Shown: positions 32,175-41,435, numbered from the stretch's first letter. The stretch: 57,358 bases of DNA from Bacillota bacterium (GCA_023413555.1 JAEZPG010000105.1:1-57358); one strand, 5' to 3'. Program-made: numbers and translations. Notes: generated by a model from the sequence alone, not told the origin.

Positions 32175-34100
32175 ATGAAAGAAAATATGTTTTGTTATCA
32201 ATGTCAGGAAACTGCAGGTAATAAAGGTTGTACCATAGCAGGGGTTTGCGGTAAGAGTGCTGACCTTGCCAATATGCAGGATTTATTAATCTATGTAACA
32301 AAGGGATTATCCGAGGTTACAACTAGATTACGTAAAGAAGGAAAATCTATTTCCAAAGAGGTAAATCATTACGTAACACTAAACTTATTTACTACTATCA
32401 CAAATGCAAACTTTGATGATGAGGTATTCTACGAAAGAGTAAAAGAAACATTATCACTTAAAAATGAGTTAATGGAACAACTATCTAATAAAGAAGATTT
32501 ATCTAAAGCTTGTACTTGGGATGTTGAAGAAAATACAAAATCTGGATTGCTTGCAACTTTAAAAAACATTGTATCAGGAAACAACAGTGGTGCTGAAATA
32601 AATGCTTTGTTAAAAGCAAAGGCAGAATCCAAAGAAGTTGGTGTTCATGCCACCGAAAATGAAGATGTTCGTTCATTAAGACAATTGATCACTTACGGAT
32701 TAAAAGGCTTATCTGCATATTCTAAACATGCCAATGCGTTAGGATATGACAATGAAGAAATCGATGCCTTTATGCAGGAAACGTTAATGAAGTTAATGGA
32801 TGATTCCATGACAGTCGATGATTTAGTAGCGTTAACTCTAGCAACCGGTAAGGTTGGTGTAGAAGGTATGGCTTTACTGGATACAGCAAACACTTCCACT
32901 TATGGTAATCCAGAGCTTACTAAAGTCAATATCGGTGTTGGCAAAAACCCTGGTATCTTAGTATCCGGTCATGATCTTTCTGATATCGAACAGTTATTGA
33001 TTCAAACCCAGGGAACAGGTGTAGACGTATATACTCATTCCGAGATGTTACCAGCACACTACTATCCAAACCTTAAGAAGTACACCAACTTAGTAGGTAA
33101 TTACGGTAATGCTTGGTGGAAACAGAAAGAAGAATTTGAATCCTTTAACGGACCAATCCTAATGACTACTAACTGCATCGTTCCTCCAAAGGATTCCTAT
33201 AAGAGCAGAATGTTCACCACTGGTGCAGCAGGTTATGCAGGTTGTAAGCACATTGAAGGTGAATCCGGTTCCAAGAAGGATTTCTCAGAAATCATCGAGT
33301 TAGCTAAGACTTGTGCTGCTCCTACAGAGATTGAGACTGGAGAAATCATCGGTGGCTTTGCTCATGAGCAGGTATTTGCCTTAGCAGATACTGTAGTAGA
33401 CGCTGTTAAATCCGGTGCCATTAAGAAATTCGTAGTAATGGCAGGCTGTGATGGACGCGCTATCAAACGTAACTACTACACTGATTTTGCAAAAGCCCTT
33501 CCAAAGGATACTGTAATCCTGACAGCAGGTTGTGCAAAATACAAATACAACAAGCTTGACTTAGGAGAAATCGGTGGAATCCCTAGAGTATTAGATGCTG
33601 GTCAGTGTAATGACTCCTACTCCTTGGCTTTAATTGCTCTTAAGCTGAAAGAGATATTTGGCTTGGCTGATATCAATGAGCTTCCAATTATCTTTAATAT
33701 TGCTTGGTATGAACAAAAGGCTGTTATTGTATTACTATCCTTATTATACCTTGGAGTGAAAGAGATTCACTTAGGACCGACACTTCCTGCCTTCCTTTCT
33801 CCAAACGTAGCAAAGGTATTAGTCGATAACTTTGGAATTGCTGGAATTTCTACAGTAGAAGAGGATATAGAGCTGTTCTTTGGTGAGGATGCAGTTGCTC
33901 CAAAAGCAGAAGAAGGTGTTCTTTCTAAGGATATGACGATAGGTGACATCTTAAGAGCAAATCCAGACAATGCCGATGTATTACTAGCAGCTGGAATGCA
34001 CTGCCTTGGATGCCCTTCCTCTCAGATGGAAACGTTAGCAGAAGCATGTATGGTTCATGGCATGGATGTAAATGATATTTTATCAAAGTTAAATAAATAG
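32175..34100 (+). CDS. hcp: Hydroxylamine reductase (hybrid-cluster protein) with C-terminal DUF1858 domain
   Basis: A 641-residue cytoplasmic iron-sulfur protein that reduces hydroxylamine or nitric oxide and protects against nitrosative stress. Cys7, Cys10, Cys19 and Cys25 (CYQCQETAGNKGC and GVCGK) bind the first cluster. The hybrid-cluster ligands lie in VDVYTHSEMLPAHYYPN, TTNCIVPP, LTAGCAKYKYNKL and LDAGQCNDSYS. Hcp proteins usually end near residue 550; here about 60 more residues form a DUF1858 domain (DMTIGDILRANPDNADVLLA and HCLGCPSS), a small module with a Cys pair. AAAGGAGAG precedes ATG 32175. It is transcribed alone, with an FNR-type palindrome upstream. Confidence 0.94.
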   Translation: MKENMFCYQCQETAGNKGCTIAGVCGKSADLANMQDLLIYVTKGLSEVTTRLRKEGKSISKEVNHYVTLNLFTTITNANFDDEVFYERVKETLSLKNELMEQLSNKEDLSKACTWDVEENTKSGLLATLKNIVSGNNSGAEINALLKAKAESKEVGVHATENEDVRSLRQLITYGLKGLSAYSKHANALGYDNEEIDAFMQETLMKLMDDSMTVDDLVALTLATGKVGVEGMALLDTANTSTYGNPELTKVNIGVGKNPGILVSGHDLSDIEQLLIQTQGTGVDVYTHSEMLPAHYYPNLKKYTNLVGNYGNAWWKQKEEFESFNGPILMTTNCIVPPKDSYKSRMFTTGAAGYAGCKHIEGESGSKKDFSEIIELAKTCAAPTEIETGEIIGGFAHEQVFALADTVVDAVKSGAIKKFVVMAGCDGRAIKRNYYTDFAKALPKDTVILTAGCAKYKYNKLDLGEIGGIPRVLDAGQCNDSYSLALIALKLKEIFGLADINELPIIFNIAWYEQKAVIVLLSLLYLGVKEIHLGPTLPAFLSPNVAKVLVDNFGIAGISTVEEDIELFFGEDAVAPKAEEGVLSKDMTIGDILRANPDNADVLLAAGMHCLGCPSSQMETLAEACMVHGMDVNDILSKLNK

Positions 34101-34106
34101 TGATTA

Positions 34107-34155
34107 GAAGAACCCCCTTTCCATTATCTGTTCTATGGAAAGGGGGGTTCTATTG
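34107..34155 (+). terminator. Strong terminator of hcp
   Basis: AGAACCCCCTTTCCAT pairs with ATGGAAAGGGGGTTCT (one bulge) and is followed by ATTGC. Confidence 0.82.
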
Positions 34156-34268
34156 CAACCAATCTAGTTCCGTAAAATCGACTCCAATCGCTATGAACAT
34201 ATAATACATACCATATACTATAAGGAAATATAAAAAACGGAGTCCCAATTACAGAAATTCTTTGTAGT

Positions 34269-34540
34269 ATAGATTGTCCTCAAAATGAACTCATTTTATG
34301 TTTTGATCCTAACTCTTCACTTAAGATGTCAATGGGAATTCCACCAAAAGAAGTTGCCTATAAAAAATTGACACTTTATTTGATATAAAAGATGGAAAGA
34401 TTAAGAAAGATGATTCAAAAATGATATATGTTCCTAATAAATGAATTGGTTACTGGAGTCAAAAAGATGCTAAAGAAGCATTTGACTGGTACAATGAACA
34501 ATTTGAAGCTAATGTAGAAATGCCACAATACAGTAAATAA
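34269..34540 (+). pseudogene. Decayed gene fragment of unknown family
   Basis: Coding-like sequence continues through a frameshift and a stop. Bases 34269-34388 read IDCPQNELILCFDPNSSLKM and on to EVAYKKLTLY. Near 34379 the sense continues one frame over as FDIKDGKIKKDDSKMIYVPN, meets TGA at 34442-34444, and goes on to IGYWSQKDAKEAFDWYNEQF, ending at TAA 34538-34540. There is no start codon or ribosome binding site. I do not recognise the family. The whole gap of 34101-34827 otherwise holds only two terminators, one promoter and one palindrome. Confidence 0.6.
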
Positions 34541-34565
34541 AATTGAAAGTGAAAAGTAGCCATGT

Positions 34566-34600
34566 TAACCTCCTATGAAATAATCGTAGGAGGTTGTTTT
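34566..34600 (+). terminator. Intrinsic terminator after the gene remnant
   Basis: AACCTCCTA pairs perfectly with TAGGAGGTT around an 11-nt loop and is followed by GTTTT. It probably once ended the decayed gene. Confidence 0.78.
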
Positions 34601-34682
34601 AGGCTCGTATAACGGTAAAAAGAAAATAAGTTCATAGGGTTGGAGTATATGGTATACTTCTTCCATAATTCCTATAATCGTA

Positions 34683-34711
34683 TTGACAAAGGTACATGAT
34701 ACCTATATAAT
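34683..34711 (+). promoter_or_regulatory. Consensus promoter of the symporter gene
   Basis: Perfect TTGACA (34683-34688) and TATAAT (34706-34711) with the ideal 17-nt spacer, 117 nt before ATG 34828. Confidence 0.82.
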
Positions 34712-34722
34712 AAAAATAATTC

Positions 34723-34738
34723 AATGCTTTAAAGCATT
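34723..34738. promoter_or_regulatory. Perfect 16-bp palindrome after the symporter promoter
   Basis: AATGCTTTAAAGCATT is self-complementary and starts 12 nt after the -10 box. The direct repeat GCATTAATG follows (34734-34742 and again about 34767-34775). This looks like an operator region for a repressor of the transporter gene. Confidence 0.5.
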
Positions 34739-34827
34739 AATGCATAAATACACTAATACGTAATTGCATTAATGTGTAAAATCAAAAGAAAATATTGTCA
34801 TATCGATTAAGTGGAAGGAGAATAGTA

Positions 34828-36333
34828 ATGTTTATAAAGGTTTTGTTGCTAGTTGTATTTTTTGGTATTATGGTTGCAGTTGGCCTTGTATGCCGAAAAA
34901 AGGCAACTAATGTTAATGAATTTGTATTAGGAGGCAGAAATGTTGGTGCTTGGTTGACTGCCTTTGCTTACGGAACTTCTTATTTTTCAGCGGTAATCTT
35001 TGTAGGATATGCTGGACAGTTCGGATGGAAATATGGAGCAGCAGCTACTTGGATTGGTATTGGTAACGCTGTGATTGGAACATTGCTGGCTTGGGTTATA
35101 TTAGGTAAGAGAACCAGAATTATGACACATCATTTGGAAAGCAAGACTATGCCTGAGTTTTTTGAAAAACGTTTCGGAAGTAAGGGCTTAAAGATGTTTG
35201 CTTCTCTTATCGTTTTTGTGTTTCTAATTCCTTATACTGCTTCTTTATATAATGGCCTTTCTCGTTTGTTTGGTATGGCATTCAATATTGACTATACTTA
35301 TTGTGTAATAATTATGGCTGTCCTTACGGGAGTTTATGTTATTGCTGGTGGTTACATGGCAACAGCAATTAATGACTTTATTCAAGGTATTATTATGTTA
35401 GGCGGTATTATAGCAGTTATTGTGTCTGTGCTAAATCAAAATGGTGGCTTTACAGAGGCACTTCATAGCTTATCTCAAATATCAGATGCTTCAGCTAATG
35501 CAGAAGCGGGCTCCTTTACTTCTATCTTTGGTCCCGATCCGATTAGTCTCTTGGGAGTGGTTATTTTAACCTCCTTAGGAACTTGGGGCTTACCACAGAT
35601 GGTACATAAATTCTATGCAATTAAAGACTCAAAATCTATTAAGACAGGAACTATTATCTCTACGTTATTTGCAGTTGTTGTTGCTGGTGGTTGCTATTTC
35701 CTCGGGGGATTTGGACGTTTATATAATACTGTTGATATTACTAAAGGTTATGATCAAATTATTCCTACAATGCTGTCTAGTCTGTCTGATTTACTGATTG
35801 GAGTTGTAGTAATATTAGTATTATCTGCATCTATGTCAACCTTATCATCCTTAGTTCTTACCTCCAGTTCTACCCTTACCTTGGATTTTATTAAAGGTAC
35901 CATTGTGAAGAATATGAAGGAGAAATCGCAGCTGTTAGTTATGAGAGTGTTTATTGCAATATTTATTGCCATTTCAGTGGTAATAGCCATTGTGCAGTAT
36001 AAATCTAAAGTTACATTTATTGCCCAACTTATGGGTGTATCTTGGGGCGCATTGGCTGGATCCTTCTTGGCACCATTCTTTTACGGATTGTTTTGGAAAA
36101 GGGTTAACAAGATTTCCATTTATGCCTGCTTCATTTTTGCAAGTGGTTTTATTATGGTAAATATGATGTTTAACAGCATCTTCCCTCAAATATTGCAGTC
36201 TCCAATTAATGCAGGAGCCTTTGTAATGCTAGCGGGAATGATACTTGTACCTATTGTTAGTCTTTTGACAGACAAACCAGATAAAGAAGTAACCGATTAT
36301 GCCTTTCAATGTCTCGATGTAGAAGAAAAGTAA
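34828..36333 (+). CDS. Sodium:solute symporter (SSS family)
   Basis: A polytopic membrane transporter of 501 residues with about 13 hydrophobic segments. VNEFVLGGRNVGAWLTAFAY near the start and the ADFIQG-like NDFIQGIIMLGGII block are typical of SSS proteins such as PutP and PanF, as is LGTWGLPQMVHKFYAIKD. It likely imports an amino acid or carboxylate with sodium; the substrate is not clear. ATG 34828 follows GGAAGGAG; the longer TTG frame (34795) adds 11 residues without a ribosome binding site. It is controlled by its own consensus promoter. Confidence 0.9.
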   Translation: MFIKVLLLVVFFGIMVAVGLVCRKKATNVNEFVLGGRNVGAWLTAFAYGTSYFSAVIFVGYAGQFGWKYGAAATWIGIGNAVIGTLLAWVILGKRTRIMTHHLESKTMPEFFEKRFGSKGLKMFASLIVFVFLIPYTASLYNGLSRLFGMAFNIDYTYCVIIMAVLTGVYVIAGGYMATAINDFIQGIIMLGGIIAVIVSVLNQNGGFTEALHSLSQISDASANAEAGSFTSIFGPDPISLLGVVILTSLGTWGLPQMVHKFYAIKDSKSIKTGTIISTLFAVVVAGGCYFLGGFGRLYNTVDITKGYDQIIPTMLSSLSDLLIGVVVILVLSASMSTLSSLVLTSSSTLTLDFIKGTIVKNMKEKSQLLVMRVFIAIFIAISVVIAIVQYKSKVTFIAQLMGVSWGALAGSFLAPFFYGLFWKRVNKISIYACFIFASGFIMVNMMFNSIFPQILQSPINAGAFVMLAGMILVPIVSLLTDKPDKEVTDYAFQCLDVEEK

Positions 36334-36374
36334 ATTGTAATATACACATGTTTATGAATATTTTATTACTATGT

Positions 36375-36421
36375 AGCACAAAAACACACGGAATAGATTC
36401 TGTTCCGTGTGTTTTTGTGCT
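36375..36421. terminator. Long perfect terminator hairpin
   Basis: A 19-bp perfect stem (AGCACAAAAACACACGGAA with its complement) around a 9-nt loop follows the symporter gene by 41 nt. The T-rich arm is on the plus strand. Confidence 0.85.
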
Positions 36422-36441
36422 AATTGGAGTGTTTGCAACCT

Positions 36442-36467
36442 ACATGATTGCATAAATCATGTATAAT
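36442..36467 (+). promoter_or_regulatory. Palindrome overlapping the -10 box of the PFOR operon
   Basis: ACATGATT-GCATA-AATCATGT (36442-36462) is a perfect 8+8 bp inverted repeat. Its last base is the first base of TATAAT (36462-36467). No well-placed -35 box is seen (TTGCAA at 36433 is 23 nt away), so an activator or repressor bound here would decide expression. Confidence 0.5.
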
Positions 36468-36575
36468 TTATTCCATTATTGCAAAAAACTATAATGTTTA
36501 TAAGAAGATTTCGGCTACTTGAAGGACACATGAAGACATATGGAATAGATTATGAATGAAAGTGAGGAATAACCA

Positions 36576-36770
36576 TTGAACTTTTTTAATCAAACTGCTT
36601 TAAACGGTGATAATAACAAACGATTACGCTCCTCCCGTCCTACCAATAGTGAAGGAACTGCAGCCTGGTCTGAGGATTCTGAAGTGATCCCAAGAAGTAA
36701 GGTTGAGATTCCGGATATAAATGATGTGGAAGAAGCCAAAGACTGGGTAGATAATGGCAGTCGGTTGTAG
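36576..36770 (+). CDS. Small DUF3787-like protein, 64 residues
   Basis: A short acidic protein that starts at TTG 36576 after a TGAGGAA ribosome binding site. It has the motifs TAAW and SKVEIPDINDVEEAKDWVD. These fit, as I recall, the small clostridial family DUF3787 with its AAW and IPS-like motifs; here IPS reads IPD. The stop is 11 nt before the PFOR start, so it is co-transcribed with that enzyme. Function unknown; a link to PFOR maturation or regulation is speculation. Confidence 0.68.
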   Translation: MNFFNQTALNGDNNKRLRSSRPTNSEGTAAWSEDSEVIPRSKVEIPDINDVEEAKDWVDNGSRL

Positions 36771-36781
36771 GAGGGAACGTA

Positions 36782-39700
36782 ATGGGAAAGACGATAATGA
36801 CAGTGGATGGAAATACGGCAGCAGCCTATGTGGCTTATGGGTTTACTGAGGTTGCCGCTATATATCCGATTACGCCATCCTCCACTATGGCAGAAATTGT
36901 AGATGAATGGGCGGCCAAAGGTCGTAAAAACATGTTTGACCAAATTGTAGATGTAGTAGAAATGCAATCAGAGGCCGGAGCCTCAGGGGCTTTCCATGGC
37001 TCTCTTCAGGGTGGGGCTTTAACTACTACTTTTACTGCATCTCAAGGTTTATTATTAATGATTCCAAATCTATACAAGGTAGCAGGAGAACTCCTGCCAG
37101 GAGTATTGCATGTCAGTGCCCGTGCTCTGTCAGCCCAAGCTCTTAATATCTTTGGAGATCATCAGGATGTTATGGCTGTTAGACAGACTGGCTGTGTGTT
37201 GCTTGCATCCAACTCAGTTCAAGAGGTTATGGATCTGGCACCAGTTGCACATTTGGCTGCAATGAAAGGCCGTCTTCCTGTAGTGCATTTCTTTGATGGA
37301 TTTCGTACCAGTCATGAGATTCAGAAGGTCGAGGCTATGGAATATAGCGACTATAAGGGACTTTTGGATATGGAAGCGCTAAAGCAGTTTCGTGAAAATA
37401 GTCTTTCTCCAAATCATCCTGTGACCCGTGGTACTGCTCAGAATCCGGATATTTATTTCCAGACAAGGGAAGCATGCAATCCATTCTATAACAACATTAC
37501 TCCAATTATTGAGGAGTATTTAGATAAAATGGGGCAGTTGACTGGTCGTAAATATGGGTTATTTGACTATTATGGTGTTGAAGATGCTGAATATGTGATT
37601 GTTGCTATGGGCTCTGTAAATGAAACTATTGAAGAGGTCATAGATTATTGCAATAGCAATGGGTGCAAATATGGAGTGCTAAAAGTGCATTTGTACCGAC
37701 CATTTTCTGTAGAACACTTTTTGCAGAAGATGCCAAAAACTGTAAAGAAAGTAGCAGTATTAGACCGTACAAAGGAGCCTGGAGCTATTGGGGAACCTTT
37801 ATATCTTGATGTATGTACCGCATTTTCCCAAGGGAAGCAGCAACCAGTTATCATAGGTGGCCGCTATGGTCTTGGTTCCAAGGATACTACACCAAGAGAC
37901 ATCATCCGAGTTTATGAAAATCTAAAACAAGATAAACCAAAGAATCCATTTACCTTAAGTATTATAGATGATGTAACCAATACTTCTATAGAAGAGCTTC
38001 CAGCAGAGTTTCAGGTCACAGAGGATCTTAAAAGCTGTAAAGTATGGGGGCTTGGTTCTGATGGTACAGTTGGTGCCAATAAACAGGCAATTAAAATGAT
38101 TGGTAATCTATCAGATTTAAAAGTTCAAGCTTACTTTGAGTATGACTCCAAGAAATCTGGTGGTCTTACCATATCCCATTTACGTTTTGGACAAAAGCCA
38201 ATAAGGTCCACTTATTCGGTTCAGAATGCTGACTATGTAGCTTGTCACAATGAATCGTATATTCACAAATACCATATTCTTAAGGATTTAAAGCCAGGTG
38301 GAATCTTTGTCCTCAATACACATTGGTCCAAGGAACAGTTGGAGGAGATGTTACCTGCAGAAGTGAAAAAGCAGCTGGTAGAGAAGAAGGCCAAATTCTA
38401 TATCATTGATGCAGTGAAGATAGCTGAAGAAATTGGACTTGGTAATCGTATCAATATGATTATGCAGGGGGCATTCTTTAAGCTGATTAATGTGCTTCCA
38501 CAAGAAGTTTATGTTGAAAATTTAAAGTCTACGATAGCCAGCATGTATGGCAAAAAAGGTGACGAGATAGTAGCTATGAATCAGGAAGCTGTGGAGAGAG
38601 GAATCGATGCTATTCAGGAGGTTGAGATTCCTGACAGCTGGGCTATGGCAGAAGATACCAATGAGGAAGAAGAGATTTGTGAGCCGGAGTTTATTCAGAA
38701 GGTGGTACGCCGGATGGAAGCAATGGAAGGCGATGAGCTTCCGGTAAGTGCTTTTAGAGGGCGTGAAGATGGTACTTTCCCTAATGGTATTAGTGCTTAT
38801 GAAAAGAGAGGTATCGGAGTCAATATTCCTGAATGGATTGAGGAGAGATGTATTCAGTGTAACCAGTGTTCGTATATCTGCCCTCATGCCTGTATAAGAC
38901 CAATATTGCTTGACGAAAAAGAAATGGAAGCAGCACCAAAAGAGTTTGTAACCAAGAAAGCCGTGGGAAAGGGACTGGAAGGACTGCAGTATCGTATACA
39001 GGTTAGCCCTATGGATTGTACTGGTTGTGGTAACTGTGCTGATATCTGTCCTGCTAAGGGAAAAGCCCTGATTATGGAGAAATTATATACTCAAGTGCCT
39101 CATGAGGTGGAAAACTGGGCATATGCAGTCAGCAAAGTAAAGAATAAACCAGATAAGGCTACCGCCCATACTGTAAAAGACAGCCAGTTTAAGCAACCTC
39201 TCATGGAATTCTCCGGAGCCTGTGCAGGGTGTGGAGAGACACCGTATATTAAACTGGCTACTCAGTTATTTGGTGAGAGAATGATGATTGCCAATGCCAC
39301 AGGTTGTTCCTCCATCTGGGCTGCCTCTGCTCCATCTACCGCATATACAGTAAACGACGAAGGCAAGGGCCCTTCCTGGGCGAATTCCCTCTTCGAGGAC
39401 AATGCAGAATATGGATTTGGTATGTATCTGGCAGTGAAACATTTAAGAAATAGGATTAAAACTTTAATGGAAGAGCTTATTCAACTTCATGTGGATGATG
39501 GATTAAAAGAACTTCTTGAGGACTGGATTCAATATAAAGAAGATGGATATGTATCCAAAGAAATTAGCACCAAAGTGATGCATTATCTTCATCAGTATGA
39601 GACCTCTAATGAAGAGGTAAAACAAAAGATTAATTATCTTAAGGAATACAGGGATTATTTTGTAAAACGGTCCCTTTGGATTTTGGGCGGTGATGGTTGG

Positions 39701-40330
39701 GCCTATGATATTGGTTTTAGTGGTGTGGATCAGGTAATGTCTACTGGAGAAGATGTTAATATTATGGTATTTGATACAGAGATCTACTCCAACACTGGTG
39801 GACAATCTTCCAAAGCTACCCCTCTTGCCGCAGTAGCTAAGTTTGCTTCCGCAGGGAAAAAGAGTGGTAAAAAGGATCTTGGACGAATGATGATGACCTA
39901 TGGCAACGTATATGTGGCTCAGGTAGGTATTCATGCGGATAATAATCAGCTGCTTAAGGCTTTGGAGGAAGCGGAGCGTTATAAAGGACCATCCATAGTC
40001 ATTTGTTATGCCCCTTGTATCAATCATGGTATTAAGGAAGGTATGGGCAGGAGTATGGAAACCATAAAAAAAGCTGTAAAGTGCGGTTATTGGCATCTTT
40101 ACCGTTATAACCCAGAGCTTAAAAAGGATGGCAAGAATCCGTTTAAGCTAGATTCCAAGGAGCCAACGGAAAGTTTTAGAGATTTTCTTATGTCTCAGGT
40201 TCGTTACTCTGCCTTAGCAAAGCAATATCCAATGGAAGCAGAAGAATTATTTTTACAGGCCGAACTACAGGCAAAGGAAAGGTATGAGACCTATAAAATG
40301 CTAAATGAACAGACCTTTGAACAAGAATAA
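36782..40330 (+). CDS. nifJ: Pyruvate:ferredoxin oxidoreductase
   Basis: A homodimeric enzyme of 1182 residues that turns pyruvate and CoA into acetyl-CoA, CO2 and reduced ferredoxin, the central step of clostridial fermentation. Domains in order: pyrimidine-binding domain (YPITPSSTMAE, TASQGLLLMIP), transketolase-like and gamma domains, a ferredoxin domain with CIQCNQCSYICPHAC and CTGCGNCADICP for two Fe4S4 clusters (about 688-760), and the TPP domain with GACAGCGETPY and GGDGWAYDIGFSGVD. The length is typical of the single-chain form. GGAGGGA precedes ATG 36782. It follows the DUF3787-like gene. Confidence 0.96.
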   Translation: MGKTIMTVDGNTAAAYVAYGFTEVAAIYPITPSSTMAEIVDEWAAKGRKNMFDQIVDVVEMQSEAGASGAFHGSLQGGALTTTFTASQGLLLMIPNLYKVAGELLPGVLHVSARALSAQALNIFGDHQDVMAVRQTGCVLLASNSVQEVMDLAPVAHLAAMKGRLPVVHFFDGFRTSHEIQKVEAMEYSDYKGLLDMEALKQFRENSLSPNHPVTRGTAQNPDIYFQTREACNPFYNNITPIIEEYLDKMGQLTGRKYGLFDYYGVEDAEYVIVAMGSVNETIEEVIDYCNSNGCKYGVLKVHLYRPFSVEHFLQKMPKTVKKVAVLDRTKEPGAIGEPLYLDVCTAFSQGKQQPVIIGGRYGLGSKDTTPRDIIRVYENLKQDKPKNPFTLSIIDDVTNTSIEELPAEFQVTEDLKSCKVWGLGSDGTVGANKQAIKMIGNLSDLKVQAYFEYDSKKSGGLTISHLRFGQKPIRSTYSVQNADYVACHNESYIHKYHILKDLKPGGIFVLNTHWSKEQLEEMLPAEVKKQLVEKKAKFYIIDAVKIAEEIGLGNRINMIMQGAFFKLINVLPQEVYVENLKSTIASMYGKKGDEIVAMNQEAVERGIDAIQEVEIPDSWAMAEDTNEEEEICEPEFIQKVVRRMEAMEGDELPVSAFRGREDGTFPNGISAYEKRGIGVNIPEWIEERCIQCNQCSYICPHACIRPILLDEKEMEAAPKEFVTKKAVGKGLEGLQYRIQVSPMDCTGCGNCADICPAKGKALIMEKLYTQVPHEVENWAYAVSKVKNKPDKATAHTVKDSQFKQPLMEFSGACAGCGETPYIKLATQLFGERMMIANATGCSSIWAASAPSTAYTVNDEGKGPSWANSLFEDNAEYGFGMYLAVKHLRNRIKTLMEELIQLHVDDGLKELLEDWIQYKEDGYVSKEISTKVMHYLHQYETSNEEVKQKINYLKEYRDYFVKRSLWILGGDGWAYDIGFSGVDQVMSTGEDVNIMVFDTEIYSNTGGQSSKATPLAAVAKFASAGKKSGKKDLGRMMMTYGNVYVAQVGIHADNNQLLKALEEAERYKGPSIVICYAPCINHGIKEGMGRSMETIKKAVKCGYWHLYRYNPELKKDGKNPFKLDSKEPTESFRDFLMSQVRYSALAKQYPMEAEELFLQAELQAKERYETYKMLNEQTFEQE

Positions 40331-40347
40331 ACAATGGGGGCAAAAAA

Positions 40348-40380
40348 GCAACCGTACAAAAGGTGAGTACGGTTGCTTTG
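40348..40380. terminator. Terminator between PFOR and the convergent SGNH gene
   Basis: GCAACCGTAC pairs perfectly with GTACGGTTGC around a 9-nt loop, followed on the plus strand by TTTGCATTTT. A run of A before the stem supplies a T tract for the minus strand. Confidence 0.82.
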
Positions 40381-40384
40381 CATT

Positions 40385-41260
40385 TTATGATATCTTATGG
40401 ATTATGTATTTTAGCCATTCTAAGCAAGCTTGTTTAGTCAAATGTACGCCATCTGTTGCATAGCCTTCTGGAAGATATTCACCATTTTTAACGACAGCCT
40501 CCTGAACATTCATATAGTGAACATTTTGTGATTTTGCCATAGCTTTAATCACTTTATTAAACTTTTTTACATGTTTTAAAGTATAGATTTTGGAGTTGTC
40601 AGATTTAGTTTTGGTAACTGGAATAATTGATTGTACATAGATTTCTGCGTCAGGTTGTATTTCCTTGATTTTTTTAATGAATTTTGCATACTGACTTTTA
40701 AAAGTAGATGTGTAAGGCCAGCCTAACTCATTTATCCCAAACATCACAAATACTTTTGAATAAGTACCTTCCTTTAATGCGTCCAGAATGGTTCCTTTTT
40801 TACCATTTTTAAGCTTAATGACTTTTTTAGTCATTGCAGTAGTAACAGTTAATCCACGGTATGTAATAAATTTGGCTGAGGAAAGACCAGTTTTAATCTG
40901 AAGGCCTTCCGTTCTGGAATCCCCAAGAAAGACACTATCTTTAAACAATGTCTTTGTAATATCAGTTAGTTTGTCATCATTTGTGTCTTTATTGGATGAC
41001 GATGGTTTTTGTGTTGGCTTTGTTGTAGCCACTGGCGTTGGTATTAATGTTGTTTTTGTATAATCAGATGGAATAGAAGTAGTTTTCACGATAGTATCGG
41101 GTCTTATTATATTATTGTTACTATAAATTTTTGGCTGAGTTTTTTTGTCTGTATTTACATTTACAGCAATAATACACACATAGACAATAACCAATTCTAC
41201 TATAACAATTGATGTCAATATAAATTCTTTTTTTAGTCTTTTCTTCTTATTATCTTCCAT
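40385..41260 (-). CDS. Membrane-anchored SGNH/GDSL hydrolase
   Basis: A 291-residue protein. A basic start is followed by one membrane helix (FILTSIVIVELVIVYVCIIA), then a Thr/Pro/Lys-rich linker and an extracellular SGNH domain from about 105. FLGDSRTEG carries the catalytic Ser, FGINELG the block III Asn, and DGVHLT the Asp-His pair. Such enzymes de-acetylate or cleave esters on wall polymers or exopolysaccharide. ATG 41260 is chosen because GGAG lies 6 nt before it; the ATG four codons upstream has no ribosome binding site. Confidence 0.85.
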   Translation of the reverse strand: MEDNKKKRLKKEFILTSIVIVELVIVYVCIIAVNVNTDKKTQPKIYSNNNIIRPDTIVKTTSIPSDYTKTTLIPTPVATTKPTQKPSSSNKDTNDDKLTDITKTLFKDSVFLGDSRTEGLQIKTGLSSAKFITYRGLTVTTAMTKKVIKLKNGKKGTILDALKEGTYSKVFVMFGINELGWPYTSTFKSQYAKFIKKIKEIQPDAEIYVQSIIPVTKTKSDNSKIYTLKHVKKFNKVIKAMAKSQNVHYMNVQEAVVKNGEYLPEGYATDGVHLTKQACLEWLKYIIHKIS

Positions 41261-41390
41261 AAATCGCTCCATCGTATATATAATTATCGATTAATATCAA
41301 TATTAATAGTATTGTACTACATAAGTAGATTTTAGATGTTACAAATCTATTATATTTCGTTACAAAGTTACTAAATAGTGGATAAAAATA

Positions 41391-41423
41391 GACAGGGTGG
41401 CAACAGTTCGTTGCTACCCTGTC
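41391..41423 (-). terminator. Terminator of the BMP-type ABC operon
   Basis: GACAGGGTAGCAAC pairs with GTTGCCACCCTGTC (one mismatch), followed on the minus strand by TATTTTTAT, 13 nt after the last permease gene. Confidence 0.85.
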
Positions 41424-41435
41424 CTCCATATAAGA

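Noticed and set aside
39503..40096. 197-codon frame on the minus strand inside PFOR
   Set aside because: It lies antisense to the conserved TPP domain of PFOR and shows no family motifs.
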